A stretch of 64,000 nt of DNA, taken from assembly GCF_900021165.1 (NCBI RefSeq), contig NZ_FCOQ01000009.1, positions 371,409-435,408 of the forward strand. Direction: 5' to 3'. This document shows positions 51,968-61,680 of the stretch, one piece after another (within the stretch, counting starts at the first letter, position 1; every line of letters begins with the position of its first letter). This DNA comes from Paenibacillus phocaeensis (GTDB lineage: Bacteria; Bacillota; Bacilli; Paenibacillales; Paenibacillaceae). Below the pieces are notes generated by a model. The model worked only from the letters and a program-made list of their open reading frames with translations. It was not told where the DNA came from and made no database searches. Position numbers and translations under genes: made by a program.

Positions 51968-54324
51968 TCGCCGATCACCTCAAGTAGATTTACCACAATG
52001 GTATCCTTCAGCCTGTGGGTCTGACCGTAAATGGACAGACTCAACGGTTCCAAGCCTTGGGTCAGCCGCTGAATCGTCAGCTTGTCGCGGGTTACCTTCA
52101 CCTGCAGACTTTCGCCCCGCCAGGAGAGCGGGAAGGATAAAGACTCCCAAGCCGGCGGAAGCTTCGGATTCAGGCGCAGCGTTCCCTCCCAGGATCGGAC
52201 TCCGGCAAAGCCCATAATGACCGCCTTCCAAATCCCTCCGATCGACGCGGCGTGGATTCCCTCGTCGCTGCTGTGCATATTTGGCCCAAGGTCAATCCGG
52301 GCAGCCTTGGCGAACATTTGATACGCCAGCTCCACTTCATCGACATCGCAAGCCAGAATACTGTGCGTGGACAAGCTCAGCGAAGAGTCGTGCAGCGTTT
52401 TCGGCTCATAATAATGCCAATTGGCCGCCTTCGTTTCCGGGGAGAACCAGTCCTCAAGCAAATAGAACAAGACCAGAATATCCGCCTGCTTGGATACCTG
52501 AATATCGCTGAGCTGGGTCATGCTGTAGTCGGCCAGTATGGTCGCCACCTGCTCCTGCTTCCGGTATTTCTCCAAATCAATGACTTGTTTATGCAAGTAT
52601 GTGTCGTCTTGCGGAATGAGAAGCGTCTCCGCATCCGGCTGCGGCAAATAGATAAGGTTAACGATTTTCTCCCACTCCTGCAATCTCGCGGGCAGATCGA
52701 AGCGGCCGTTTAGCGCAACATAAACCTCGCTTTGCGCTTGCATGAATTTGCGGGTACACTCGATCGCCTTTGTAATATTCCAGTAAGCCAAATAATTGGT
52801 GAATGCGTTATTGTTGACATGCTCCTTATATTCATCGGGGCCGATTACGTCACGGATATGATATTTTCGCTCCTCTTCATTCCACTCCAGCCGGCTTGCC
52901 CAGAATTCCGCCGTCTCCAAAATGATTTCATACCCGTAACGGTCCATAAATTCCTGATCACCGGTTGCTTGATAATAATGCCAGATGCCGTACGCCACAT
53001 CCGCCGTAATGTGCTGCTCGATTTTCCCGGTCCAGATAAAGGTCGGCATCCCGGTCTCCACGTCAACGGGTCCCCACTCGGGTGTTTCCTCCTCGCCGGT
53101 TGCGGCGGACTCCCAAGGATACATCGCCCCGCGATATCCATTGTCCTTCGCCTTTTTTCTCGCGCCGTTCAAAGTGTGGTAGCGGTGCTCGGCCAAATTG
53201 CGGGCGACCTTCGGATCCGTATATATAAAATAAGGAAGAATGAAGATTTCCGTATCCCAAAACACATGCCCTTTGTACCCCTCCCCCGTTAACCCCTTGG
53301 CCCCCACGGAAAACCGGGGGTCATGAGCCGGCGTCATCAGGAGCAAATGATACTGGGCAAAACGGATCGCCAGTTGATCAAAAGGGTCTGCGCTCCGGAT
53401 TTCAATCCGCGCCTTTGTCCATTGCCGCTCCCAGACCTCTCCACTTTCGGCGTAAAGCTGTTCAAAGCCTTTTTGTGCCGCTTCCGCAAGATGATTGCGG
53501 GCGATATCCGGCAAGGGGCGGAGATTTGCCGGCTGTTCTTCAGTCCACTCCGGATCGATGCTTGTATGAACCGTCGCCAGCTTCTCCAAGGCAATGCATT
53601 GACCGGATTCCGCTTTAACCGTATAAGTCAGCATGACTTTTCGCCGTTCCATGGACGGAACGGGGAATGAAGTCAGGCGGGCTCCATCCCGGGTCAATCG
53701 GTGATGACAGGTATGCACAAAATCTATCCCGGACTCTGTGGTAGTGGCCGTAAGCTGGAGCATCTCGCGATCAAAAATGCGCCGTTCCCCTTCCAGAAAG
53801 TGCTGTGCGCCCGAATTGGTCATTTGCCCGTTAATTCCCGACCGAATCTTAATATCCGCCTCCCGATTCAACGGGGTGATCTCCATTCGCATCCCGATCA
53901 AATGACGATCCTTCATCGAAACGAAGCGGCGAAACACGAATTCGTACCTGACACCCGCTTCGTCCTCCCAGAGGATTTCACGCCGGAGTTCCCCTTGCCG
54001 CAGGTCCAATTCCCTGCGATAACGGTGAATCGTGCCTCTCTCCAAATGAAACTGGACGCCGTTCAGGGAGATGTCCAGCTGCACCATATCCGCCGCATTC
54101 GGCAGTTCTGTAACCTCCCGATGGGCAAATCGGTTAAAAGTGCCCGCAATCAATAAATTCCGCCGCTCCCCGGGATAGGCCTCTTCCGTGGCAGCTCTAA
54201 GCCCGAGATAGCCATTCCCTTGGCACATGATCGTCTCAAACTTTGCCAGAAATCTGGGATCAAAGGCGTTCTCCGCGATCACCCAGCCTTCACTCCCGCA
54301 CGCGCTCCCTCCATATTCAATCAT
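51964..54324 (-). CDS. GH65 alpha-glucobiose phosphorylase (kojibiose/nigerose/maltose type)
   Basis: A 786-residue inverting phosphorylase that splits an alpha-linked glucose disaccharide with phosphate into beta-glucose 1-phosphate and glucose. Family motifs: NGYLGLRAATEE at the N-terminus, GHVFWDTEIFILPYF, GYRGAMYPWESA, and the catalytic-acid region VIGPDEYKEHVNNNAFTN (catalytic Glu in GPDE, about residue 498). The EHVNNNAFTN form is closer to kojibiose or nigerose phosphorylases than to maltose phosphorylase as I recall them, so linkage is left open. The start at 54324 follows GAGGAG; 49 upstream codons are rejected because they overlap the permease gene. Trehalose phosphorylase is a less likely alternative. 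Confidence 0.92.
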   Translation of the reverse strand: MIEYGGSACGSEGWVIAENAFDPRFLAKFETIMCQGNGYLGLRAATEEAYPGERRNLLIAGTFNRFAHREVTELPNAADMVQLDISLNGVQFHLERGTIHRYRRELDLRQGELRREILWEDEAGVRYEFVFRRFVSMKDRHLIGMRMEITPLNREADIKIRSGINGQMTNSGAQHFLEGERRIFDREMLQLTATTTESGIDFVHTCHHRLTRDGARLTSFPVPSMERRKVMLTYTVKAESGQCIALEKLATVHTSIDPEWTEEQPANLRPLPDIARNHLAEAAQKGFEQLYAESGEVWERQWTKARIEIRSADPFDQLAIRFAQYHLLLMTPAHDPRFSVGAKGLTGEGYKGHVFWDTEIFILPYFIYTDPKVARNLAEHRYHTLNGARKKAKDNGYRGAMYPWESAATGEEETPEWGPVDVETGMPTFIWTGKIEQHITADVAYGIWHYYQATGDQEFMDRYGYEIILETAEFWASRLEWNEEERKYHIRDVIGPDEYKEHVNNNAFTNYLAYWNITKAIECTRKFMQAQSEVYVALNGRFDLPARLQEWEKIVNLIYLPQPDAETLLIPQDDTYLHKQVIDLEKYRKQEQVATILADYSMTQLSDIQVSKQADILVLFYLLEDWFSPETKAANWHYYEPKTLHDSSLSLSTHSILACDVDEVELAYQMFAKAARIDLGPNMHSSDEGIHAASIGGIWKAVIMGFAGVRSWEGTLRLNPKLPPAWESLSFPLSWRGESLQVKVTRDKLTIQRLTQGLEPLSLSIYGQTHRLKDTIVVNLLEVIGE

Positions 54325-54353
54325 GCTTACTTCTCCTCTCCGGTCAAATTCGG

Positions 54354-55169
54354 TTATCCTTTTAATCCCGTCGTTGCAATTCCCTGCACCATATGACGCT
54401 GAAAGAACAGGAACACAATAATAATCGGCACGGTTAACAGCACTACCCCGGTCATGGTCAGGTTCGGCCATTCGAAATACCGGTTCTTCAGCGTGTTCAG
54501 CCCCACGGTCAAGACATACCAGCGGCTATCGTTCACCAGAGTTACCGGCCAGACGAAGGAGTTCCAGGTTCCGGTGAAACTGAAGATGATCTGCGTGCCG
54601 ATCGCTCCTTTGGACAGGGGCAGCATAATGCGGGTGAAAATACCGATTTTGTTCAAGCCATCTACCTCTGCCGCTTCTTCCAGCTCCCTTGGAACCGTCA
54701 TAAAAAACTGGCGCATCAGAAAAACGAGGAAGCCTTGGAACAAGAAGGGGACGATGAGTCCCTGATAGCTGTTCAGCCATTTCAAATCCACAATCATGGA
54801 GAAAATCGGAATGATCATGACCTGGTACGGAACCATCATCATCCCGATCACCAGGAAGAACACGACGCCTCTGCCCCGATAGTTCAAGCGGGCTAAGGAG
54901 TAAGCGGCCATCGTGTTGACGATCAGGTTCCCGACCAGAATGCCCAAGGTTACGATGATTGAGTTTTTATACCAGATGAGAACGTCGGAATTCACGAAAA
55001 TATCCTGATAGTTTTCAAACGTCCACCGCCCCGGAAGGACCAGATGGCCGATATCCGCTTTGGACAATAGAGACGTATAGATGGCATAACCAAAAGGCAC
55101 GATGAAGAAAATGGAAAACGTGCACAGCAACAAATAACGCAAGACATGAACTTTCCGGCTGTCCGCCAC
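54354..55169 (-). CDS. Sugar ABC transporter permease, MalG-type
   Basis: A 271-residue permease beginning with GTG at 55169, six bases after GGAGATT, directly against the stop of its partner gene. Helix one is YLLLCTFSIFFIVPFGYAIY; the EAA loop reads EAAEVDGLN followed by IMLPLSKG, a small departure from the usual DGA. It ends QGIATTGLKG. The downstream GH65 gene follows after 29 bases. Confidence 0.9.
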   Translation of the reverse strand: MADSRKVHVLRYLLLCTFSIFFIVPFGYAIYTSLLSKADIGHLVLPGRWTFENYQDIFVNSDVLIWYKNSIIVTLGILVGNLIVNTMAAYSLARLNYRGRGVVFFLVIGMMMVPYQVMIIPIFSMIVDLKWLNSYQGLIVPFLFQGFLVFLMRQFFMTVPRELEEAAEVDGLNKIGIFTRIMLPLSKGAIGTQIIFSFTGTWNSFVWPVTLVNDSRWYVLTVGLNTLKNRYFEWPNLTMTGVVLLTVPIIIVFLFFQRHMVQGIATTGLKG

Positions 55170-56120
55170 TCAAATCTCCTCCCGAACAAAGCGTTTTTGC
55201 AGCATCGACAACACGATGATGATCGCGAAAATAATAAAGGCCGCCGCACTCCCGTAACCTGAGCGATTGAAGTTGAACGCCTGACTGTAGAAATAAGTCA
55301 CGATCGTGCTGGTTGCCCCGGCCGGACTGCCAAGCGATCCGTTTCTCGCCAAGGCATAAGGCTGGTCGAACAACTGCATGACATTGATAATGCCCGACAT
55401 CAGAACCAGAAAAGTCACCGGCTTCAGCATCGGCACCGTAAGTCTCCAGAATTGCTGCCATCCATTGGCGCCATCCACGCGCCCCGCTTCGTAAATATCA
55501 TTCGGAATCGTTTGCAGTCCCCCCAAGTACACCACCATATAGAAACCTACGTAAGTCCAAATCGTTAAAATCATCAGGAAAGGCAACGCATAGGTCACGT
55601 TGGCGTACCACGAAACATCGGGAAATCCAAACCAAGTCAACAGCCTGGTGGCAATGCCTTCATGCTGCATAAACAAATACATAAACACCGTCGTCACCGC
55701 AATCGTCGAAGTGATATACGGCATGTAATACAGTGTTCGGAACATCCCTTTCAAATGGAGCACCTTGTTAAGGTTCACGGCAATCACTAGGGCGATGATC
55801 GCTTGCAGCGGAACCGCGACAACGGTCAAAGTCATGGAATGGCCAAAGGCCGTCCAAAAGTCCGCATCTTTTATAATTTCCGCGTAATTGCCCAAACCAA
55901 CGAATTGCGTTGCCTCCGGATTCAGGAAACTGATGTCCTGCAAACTGTAAATAAAGGACTGCGCCAATGGGTAATAAAACCAGATGCCCATCAAGATCAA
56001 GATGGGGGCGACAAACAAATAGCCTACAAACGTCGATGAATTTCCCAATCCGGCCACTTTGGAGGCAAATCCCCGATGGGGCCGTTTCAGGGAACGCTGC
56101 GTTTTTAAATTCGGCGTCAT
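55170..56120 (-). CDS. Sugar ABC transporter permease, MalF-type
   Basis: A 316-residue permease with a long basic N-terminus (KTQRSLKRPHRGFASKVAG), helix one at about 31-53 (FVGYLFVAPILILMGIWFYY) and EAA loop EAGRVDGAN followed by LTVPMLKP. GGAAGGAG precedes the ATG. As first gene of the operon (two permeases, GH65, phosphoglucomutase) it is driven by the repeat-bearing promoter at 56212-56274. The only binding protein in this cluster, at 46403-47677, is its likely partner. Confidence 0.9.
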   Translation of the reverse strand: MTPNLKTQRSLKRPHRGFASKVAGLGNSSTFVGYLFVAPILILMGIWFYYPLAQSFIYSLQDISFLNPEATQFVGLGNYAEIIKDADFWTAFGHSMTLTVVAVPLQAIIALVIAVNLNKVLHLKGMFRTLYYMPYITSTIAVTTVFMYLFMQHEGIATRLLTWFGFPDVSWYANVTYALPFLMILTIWTYVGFYMVVYLGGLQTIPNDIYEAGRVDGANGWQQFWRLTVPMLKPVTFLVLMSGIINVMQLFDQPYALARNGSLGSPAGATSTIVTYFYSQAFNFNRSGYGSAAAFIIFAIIIVLSMLQKRFVREEI

Positions 56121-56211
56121 GGTGTAGCTCCTTCCGCTTTTACGAATCCCTTGTTCGTATAATGTAGTATGACTTCGAGCCCCATTTCAGAGGAATCGAA
56201 GCTTCCACTTC

Positions 56212-56274
56212 ATCATAATAAGAGGAGGGGGCTCGTTAAACAGAGGATATTTACAAGACTCCGAGGATTTTTAC
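56212..56274 (-). promoter_or_regulatory. Permease-phosphorylase operon promoter with paired direct repeats
   Basis: On the minus strand: GTAAAAATCCTCGG (56274-56261), GTAAATATCCTCTG (56254-56241), then at once TTTAAC (-35, 56240-56235), 17 bases, TATGAT (-10, 56217-56212). The proximal repeat is identical to the one at 47761-47774, and repeat spacing (20) and promoter spacing (17) are the same. The remaining 130 bases up to the terminator at 56405 show nothing else. Confidence 0.75.
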
Positions 56275-56404
56275 CTCATCCCTTCAAAAGGGGAACCTGA
56301 CAGGCTGACGATTCGGTGCCGCGGGACGTTAGCTCCAATTTTTGCAGCAAAAGGACGGGGAAGTTACGGACAGCGTTGAGTTTGTAGCCTTTAAGGAATA
56401 GAAC

Positions 56405-56443
56405 AAAAAGCAGCCCATCCTCGGGTGAGGATAGGCTGCTTTT
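56405..56443 (-). terminator. Terminator after the beta-glucuronidase gene
   Basis: AAAGCAGCC and ATCCTC pair with GAGGAT and GGCTGCTTT around a four-base loop, with TTTTTG following on the minus strand. A smaller palindrome, CTCCGCAgaTGCGGAG, lies between it and the gene. Confidence 0.85.
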
Positions 56444-56523
56444 GCCGTTTTGATTTTATTTTCCTGTCCATTCTGTAGCTTCTCCGCAGATGCGGAGAGA
56501 GCCCTTCCGATGAGAGCAGCCTT

Positions 56524-58326
56524 TTAAGGCTTGTATTCAAAATCGGGAATGGAATGCCATCTCTTTCGCAACTCGTGTGCCGCGGATTTCGGCTTGCGGT
56601 CGCGGGTGAATATCCCTTTCTTGTTGCCCTGAACCCGAATAATAGTTTGGCTCGTATGGAAATCGGCAAAATTCCAGACATGTTCCCCAACGAAATTCGC
56701 GCATTCGTCGAACACTTCATGATTCGCCCGCAAAAACTCGACCTGGAATTCTTCGGTGAACATAACGGGATCGACATCGTGAAATCCGGCGATCGTATCC
56801 GCACCGTATTCCGTCATGAGGATCGGCTTGTCCGGGCAGCGTCTTTGCCAACCTGCGAATTCCTGGCGGAGCTTGGCTTTGGCCAGGTCCCACTCCCCGC
56901 CTTCCACATACCAGCCGTAATAGCGATTTAAGCACAGCACATCTGCCAAGTCCGACACTTTGCAGTGCTCGGGGCTTCCTTCCTGCAAGGTCACTACGGT
57001 GACGGGGCGCTGCTGCGGATCGCATTCCTTCGCCAGCCGGAACAGCGGTTCGAAATATTCATACGCCCCGTCCTCCGCCGTTTCCGGTTCGTTGGCAATC
57101 GACCACATGACGACGCAGGCGTGGTTCTTATCCCTCGCGATCAATTCACGGATCGCCTGTCGGTGCGCCTCGTGGGTTCTAATCTCCTTCCACGTGTTCC
57201 GCTTCGGGCCGTTCGAGTGAATCGCCATAAAGTTCAAATGCAGCCCGACGGCCGCCACCTCGTCGATAACGACAATCCCTTCCCGATCGGCCAACCGCAT
57301 GAGCTCCTCCGAATACGGATAGTGAGACGTTCGGAACGAATTGGCGCCGATCCATCTCATCAAGCGAAAATCCATCACATTGGCCGCTTCATTGAACCCT
57401 CTGCCGTGAATCGGAGAATCCTCATGCTTGCCGAATCCTTTGAAATAGAACGGTTTGCCATTGATCAGGAACTTACCCTGTTTGACCTCCACGGTGCGGA
57501 TTCCGAAGGGCTGTTCGTATTCGTCGATCGTCTCGCCGTTTTGCAGCAGCTCGATTTTCATCGTATACAAGTAAGCGTGGAGCGGCTCCCAGAGCTTCGC
57601 TTCCGCGATGATCAGCCTTCCTTGCGCCCCTTCTCCTACCGCGACAACGGCTCCGTCCTCATCCAAGATACTGACCTTTGTTTCGGCCGTCCCGCCGCCG
57701 ATGTCCGCCTTATAATTCACCGCGGCGGAACCGTCCGGCTGTAAGTCGGATACGATTTCAACATCCTGGACATAGATCCAGGGCGTCGTATAAATTTTCA
57801 CCGGCCGATGAAGTCCCGCGTAATTAAAGAAATCGAAATTCGGGCGATTGCGGGCGATTTTGCCACGACCTTCCACCTCTTGCTCCATATAGTTGCCGAC
57901 GGGCAGCGTCGATTCATCCAGCACGTTATGGACCGCAACGGTAAGCCGGTTTTTCCCCGCGATTAAAAGTCCGTTGATTTCCGCCTCGAATGGCGTAAAA
58001 CCGCCGACATGCCGGGCCGCCAGCTGCCCGTTGACGTACACCTTGGCTTCATGCGTTGCCGAACCGAAGCGGAGAACGATGCGCTCGGAAGCAAGCGTGC
58101 TCGGAACGGCGAATTCCCGCTCGTACCAAACCCAGCCCACATGATTTCGAATTTCCGCGTTCACGCCCGCCTCGTTGTAAGAAGCAGGGACCGCCATCGG
58201 GATCGTCTCGGAGAGCGGCCGGTCATGCCATTTCTCAGCGAATCCGTTACCTGAATCAAGTTTAAAGTTCCATATTCCGTTTAAGTCGATCACGGTCCGG
58301 GAAGCCGTCACGATCGGGTAAAGCAT
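56524..58326 (-). CDS. uidA: Beta-glucuronidase, GH2
   Basis: A 600-residue cytoplasmic enzyme hydrolysing beta-D-glucuronides. Three GH2 regions are visible: sugar-binding ([14 protein letters not shown]), Ig-like, and barrel with [20 protein letters not shown], the acid/base E413 in WSIANEPE and the nucleophile E506 in LMTEYGAD. The glucuronate-recognising N-K motif is intact in [14 protein letters not shown] (N568), which separates true beta-glucuronidases from beta-galactosidases. AGGAGGG precedes the ATG. It is last in a minus-strand unit with an importer, 11 bases after the binding-protein gene, so imported glucuronides are probably cut inside the cell. No loop-1 insertion is obvious. 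Confidence 0.95.
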   Translation of the reverse strand: MLYPIVTASRTVIDLNGIWNFKLDSGNGFAEKWHDRPLSETIPMAVPASYNEAGVNAEIRNHVGWVWYEREFAVPSTLASERIVLRFGSATHEAKVYVNGQLAARHVGGFTPFEAEINGLLIAGKNRLTVAVHNVLDESTLPVGNYMEQEVEGRGKIARNRPNFDFFNYAGLHRPVKIYTTPWIYVQDVEIVSDLQPDGSAAVNYKADIGGGTAETKVSILDEDGAVVAVGEGAQGRLIIAEAKLWEPLHAYLYTMKIELLQNGETIDEYEQPFGIRTVEVKQGKFLINGKPFYFKGFGKHEDSPIHGRGFNEAANVMDFRLMRWIGANSFRTSHYPYSEELMRLADREGIVVIDEVAAVGLHLNFMAIHSNGPKRNTWKEIRTHEAHRQAIRELIARDKNHACVVMWSIANEPETAEDGAYEYFEPLFRLAKECDPQQRPVTVVTLQEGSPEHCKVSDLADVLCLNRYYGWYVEGGEWDLAKAKLRQEFAGWQRRCPDKPILMTEYGADTIAGFHDVDPVMFTEEFQVEFLRANHEVFDECANFVGEHVWNFADFHTSQTIIRVQGNKKGIFTRDRKPKSAAHELRKRWHSIPDFEYKP

Positions 58327-58337
58327 TGGAATCCCTC

Positions 58338-59690
58338 CTATTTGGAATCGATGATTTTCTGAATGCGTTCCTGAGCGTTTTTAACCGTCGTATCGAGGTC
58401 CTGGGCCGACAGCATCATCGCATCGAATTCCTCCACGAATACTTTTTCCAGCTCCGCATGGAACGGTACGGCGACCGCCGGCGTCGTTTGCTTCGTGTTT
58501 TCAAGAACGTAGAGCAAGGAATCCTTGTCAATCATTTCCGGGGTTTGGGTACCGGCAATAAGCTTATCGACGACTTCGTTCATATCCGCTTTCTTCCAGG
58601 AAGGAAAGTACTTCCCTTGCAGCGCGATTCCCTCCGTTGTATACCAACGGATAAACGTGTACGCTTCCTCTTTGTGCTTCGATTTGCTGTAGATTCCCAG
58701 AACATCGCCGCTGACATTGCCCGAAATCGGATCTTCCTTGTTCACTTTTGGAATTGGAGCAAAAACGGTTTTAAACGCAGCCGGTACTTGCTCCGTCCCC
58801 CCGGCTTCCGGAACCAGAAACGTAGCCATCGAAAGCATACTGGTTTCCTGATTGAAATATTGCGGGCGATAGTTCAATTTTTGGCTGACAACTTCGGCAT
58901 ACGGCGTCACGGAGCCTTCCTTCTCCCCTTGCAATCGAAGCTCCAACGATTTGCGAACGTACGGCGTATCCGCGTTCGCTTTCGTTCCGTCATCCGTCGT
59001 CAAGTTCGCTCCGACAGCTTGGTTCATATTCTGCACAAAGAACGCCATCGTGGCCCAGCTATGGAAATAAGTCCCGTATCTTGTTTTGCTGCCTTCGGTT
59101 TTCGTCATCGCCTTGGCATACTGCATGAACTCATCCCAGGTCCAGTCCTTCGGCAGCTCCAGCCCCGCCTCTTTGAGATGGTTCTCATTGATGAAAACCA
59201 GGGGCAGGGAAGATTTGCCCGGCAGCCCGTAGGTTTTCCCCGCAATTCTGGTATCTACCGTATACTCGTCCGCCAAAACGACGCCTTCTTTCTCCATATA
59301 GCCGTCGATCGGCTCCAACATGCCAAGTTCCATACGTTGGCTGAGGAAGTTCATGTTGCTGAACATCATCACGTCCAAGTCCTCCCCGGAGGCGGCCGCG
59401 AGATCGAGCTTCTTATAATATTCGTTGGAATTGTTGTCCTCTGCGGAGACGAACTCCACTTTAATATTCGGATATTTCTTTTCAAACTCCGCGATGGCAA
59501 CATCCCAGTTATCGGTCTTTTTCGGATACCAGGTATGCAGCTTAATGGTTACGCTGCCGTCGCTCGACGAGCCGCCGTTTGACCCGCTTCCCTGAGCCTG
59601 ATTCCCCCCCGAACCTGAAGCACATCCCGAAACGATAAGCGTAAGGATTGCCGACGCGGCGATCAAACGAGTCCATTTTCTCTTCAACAT
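58338..59690 (-). CDS. Sugar ABC transporter substrate-binding lipoprotein (glucuronide locus)
   Basis: A 450-residue MalE/UgpB-like lipoprotein: signal [15 protein letters not shown] with lipobox VSGC, G/S/Q linker, then [16 protein letters not shown] and [12 protein letters not shown]. The start at 59690 follows AGGGGG; 32 additional upstream codons have no site. It lies between the permeases and the beta-glucuronidase gene, so its ligand is probably a glucuronide or a glucuronate-containing oligosaccharide, inferred from context. Confidence 0.9.
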   Translation of the reverse strand: MLKRKWTRLIAASAILTLIVSGCASGSGGNQAQGSGSNGGSSSDGSVTIKLHTWYPKKTDNWDVAIAEFEKKYPNIKVEFVSAEDNNSNEYYKKLDLAAASGEDLDVMMFSNMNFLSQRMELGMLEPIDGYMEKEGVVLADEYTVDTRIAGKTYGLPGKSSLPLVFINENHLKEAGLELPKDWTWDEFMQYAKAMTKTEGSKTRYGTYFHSWATMAFFVQNMNQAVGANLTTDDGTKANADTPYVRKSLELRLQGEKEGSVTPYAEVVSQKLNYRPQYFNQETSMLSMATFLVPEAGGTEQVPAAFKTVFAPIPKVNKEDPISGNVSGDVLGIYSKSKHKEEAYTFIRWYTTEGIALQGKYFPSWKKADMNEVVDKLIAGTQTPEMIDKDSLLYVLENTKQTTPAVAVPFHAELEKVFVEEFDAMMLSAQDLDTTVKNAQERIQKIIDSK

Positions 59691-59751
59691 GCGAATTCCC
59701 CCTTGATTAATTGAAATTTCATGATCCAAAGATGACTTCTTGATTTCCTCT

Positions 59752-60582
59752 TTATCCCTTGACACTTCCCGAGGCCACCCCTTCAATGACTTGTTTCTGG
59801 CCTGCGATGAAGATGATCAACAATGGCAAGATTGCGGACACGGCGCCCGCCATCATGAGCGAATAATATTCGCCGTTGAAATCGGCAAATTTACGGATCC
59901 CGAGCTGTAGGGTAAACAAGGCATCGGTACGCAAGAAGATGAGCGGGTTCTGATAGTCGTTCCAAGTCCATATGAAACGGAGAATCATATAAGTTGCAAG
60001 CGCGGGTTTGACCAGCGGCAGCCCGATCCGGAAAAAGATTCGCCAATGATTCGCCCCGTCGATTCTTGCGGATTCGATAATTTCGTTATGGACTCCCATG
60101 AAAAATTGCCGCAGCAAAAACGTGCCCAGCACTCCCGAAGCCCCCAGCAGCACGAGGCCAAGGTGATTATCGAACAACCCGAGCCAGCGAAACATAATAA
60201 ACTGTGGCACGAGAATCGCTTGATACGGAATCATGTAGGTGGCCAGCACCAGCATAAACACCACATCCCGGCCTTTGAAATTCACCTTGGAGAATCCGTA
60301 GGCCGCCATGGCAGAGATGATCAAAGATAATGCGGTCGTCAACAAGGTCACTTTGATGCTGTTCAGATAATATAGCCCGAACGGGATGCTTCCCAGCCAG
60401 ACCTGGCTGTAGTTCTCGATGATTTTCCATGTGCTCGGGATCCATTGGATCGGGTAGGTCATCACTTCAAGCTCCGGCTTGAACGATGCCGACAACATCC
60501 ACAGGAACGGCAAAATAAAGAAGATCCCCGCAATGCCCATCCCCATCGTGATGATGACCCGTTTTAGACGTAGGGTTCTCAT
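59752..60582 (-). CDS. Sugar ABC transporter permease, MalG-type
   Basis: A 276-residue membrane subunit: helix one VIITMGMGIAGIFFILPFLW, EAA loop ESARIDGAN followed by IGLPLVKP, C-terminus IEGVASGSVKG. The start at 60582 follows AGGAGG; the longer frame to 60624 overlaps the partner permease. It lies 13 bases past that gene's stop and 61 bases before the binding protein. Confidence 0.9.
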   Translation of the reverse strand: MRTLRLKRVIITMGMGIAGIFFILPFLWMLSASFKPELEVMTYPIQWIPSTWKIIENYSQVWLGSIPFGLYYLNSIKVTLLTTALSLIISAMAAYGFSKVNFKGRDVVFMLVLATYMIPYQAILVPQFIMFRWLGLFDNHLGLVLLGASGVLGTFLLRQFFMGVHNEIIESARIDGANHWRIFFRIGLPLVKPALATYMILRFIWTWNDYQNPLIFLRTDALFTLQLGIRKFADFNGEYYSLMMAGAVSAILPLLIIFIAGQKQVIEGVASGSVKG

Positions 60583-60595
60583 ATTTAACGGCCTC

Positions 60596-61483
60596 CTAGT
60601 AATTGACCCACTTCTTCTGTCCAATCCATTGGACCAAAGTGATGAACAGGATCAGAATCCACAGAACGATCCCCATGGCGGACGCATAGCCGGAATTCAG
60701 ATTGACGAAAGCGGCTTCATACAAGTAGAACACGATGACCGAGGTCGAACCTGCCGGCCCGCCGTTCGTCAACACCATAATCAGGTCAAACACCTTAAAG
60801 GATCCCACGACCCCCGTAATCAGCAGGAAAAAGGTCGTCGGCGACAGCATGGGCAACGTAATGCGGAAAAATTGGCGGATCGGCGAAGCGCCGTCCACGT
60901 CGGCCGCCTCATAAAGATCTTTCGGGATCCCTTGCAACCCGGCCAGATAAATGATCATGTTAAATCCCAGCGAAGTCCAAACCATAATGATCATGACCGC
61001 CAGCAGCGCATAATTCGGATCCGCCAGCCACATCGGCGGGTGCTCGACACCGATCGACCGCAGAAAACCGTTAATCGGACCGCTGTTCGGATGGAACAGC
61101 ACTCTCCAGAGCAAAGCAATCGCCACAATGCTGGAAATAAACGGCATGAAATAGATCACTTTGAACAAACTTTTGAAATACGTTCCCGTGTTGATCAACG
61201 CAGCCAACACCATCGCAAGGAACATCGACACCGGAACAACTGCGATTAGAACGAGGTTATTGCGCAAGGAACGATGAAACGCTTCGTCTCGAAACAGATC
61301 CATGTAGTTGTCCCAACCGACGAATTTCAACCCGTCAATCCCCGCAATGAAGTTCCAGTCTGAGAAGCTGATCACCCCCGACAGCACAATCGGAATAACA
61401 ACCAACGTCATCGTCAAAGCCAGCATCGGTAAAACAAACAGATATCCGGTAACGGTTTCATAAAACGCCTGCTTCCGAATCAC
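60596..61483 (-). CDS. Sugar ABC transporter permease, MalF-type
   Basis: A 295-residue membrane subunit. The start is a GTG at 61483 after GAGGTG. Helix one is VTGYLFVLPMLALTMTLVVI, the EAA loop is EAADVDGAS followed by ITLPMLSP, and the C-terminus QWIGQKKWVNY is typical. It is the first gene of the glucuronide unit, divergent from the kinase gene at 61681. A -10 box (TATAAT, 61524-61519) precedes it without a -35, again suggesting activation by the neighbouring regulator. Confidence 0.9.
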   Translation of the reverse strand: MIRKQAFYETVTGYLFVLPMLALTMTLVVIPIVLSGVISFSDWNFIAGIDGLKFVGWDNYMDLFRDEAFHRSLRNNLVLIAVVPVSMFLAMVLAALINTGTYFKSLFKVIYFMPFISSIVAIALLWRVLFHPNSGPINGFLRSIGVEHPPMWLADPNYALLAVMIIMVWTSLGFNMIIYLAGLQGIPKDLYEAADVDGASPIRQFFRITLPMLSPTTFFLLITGVVGSFKVFDLIMVLTNGGPAGSTSVIVFYLYEAAFVNLNSGYASAMGIVLWILILFITLVQWIGQKKWVNY

Positions 61484-61518
61484 CTCATCACCTCATTCGT
61501 GTTCTCTGTGTCTCCCTC

Positions 61519-61593
61519 ATTATAGGGGAGCCCCTCCCCGGCTCACATGGAACGATTTTTTCTAATTTGAAAAAAAATTTGCGATATTTTTTC
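61519..61593 (-). promoter_or_regulatory. Candidate activator-dependent promoter of the glucuronide operon
   Basis: On the minus strand TATAAT lies at 61524-61519 with no recognisable -35. Upstream, GAAAAAATATCG (61593-61582) and GAAAAAATCG (61562-61553) repeat in the same orientation 31 bases apart in an A/T-tract-rich stretch. They are possible sites for the YesN-type regulator at 63467. Confidence 0.4.
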
Positions 61594-61648
61594 CCGCTTA
61601 GAAAAAAATGTTGAATGAAACCTTCCGAGGAATGCTTTAATATTTCCT

Positions 61649-61654
61649 TATAAT
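61649..61654 (+). promoter_or_regulatory. -10 box before the divergent kinase gene
   Basis: TATAAT (in CTTATAATGC) lies 27 bases before the kinase start; no good -35 is seen at the standard distance. Confidence 0.4.
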
Positions 61655-61680
61655 GCAATCGTCGAGGTGATGGACAACCC

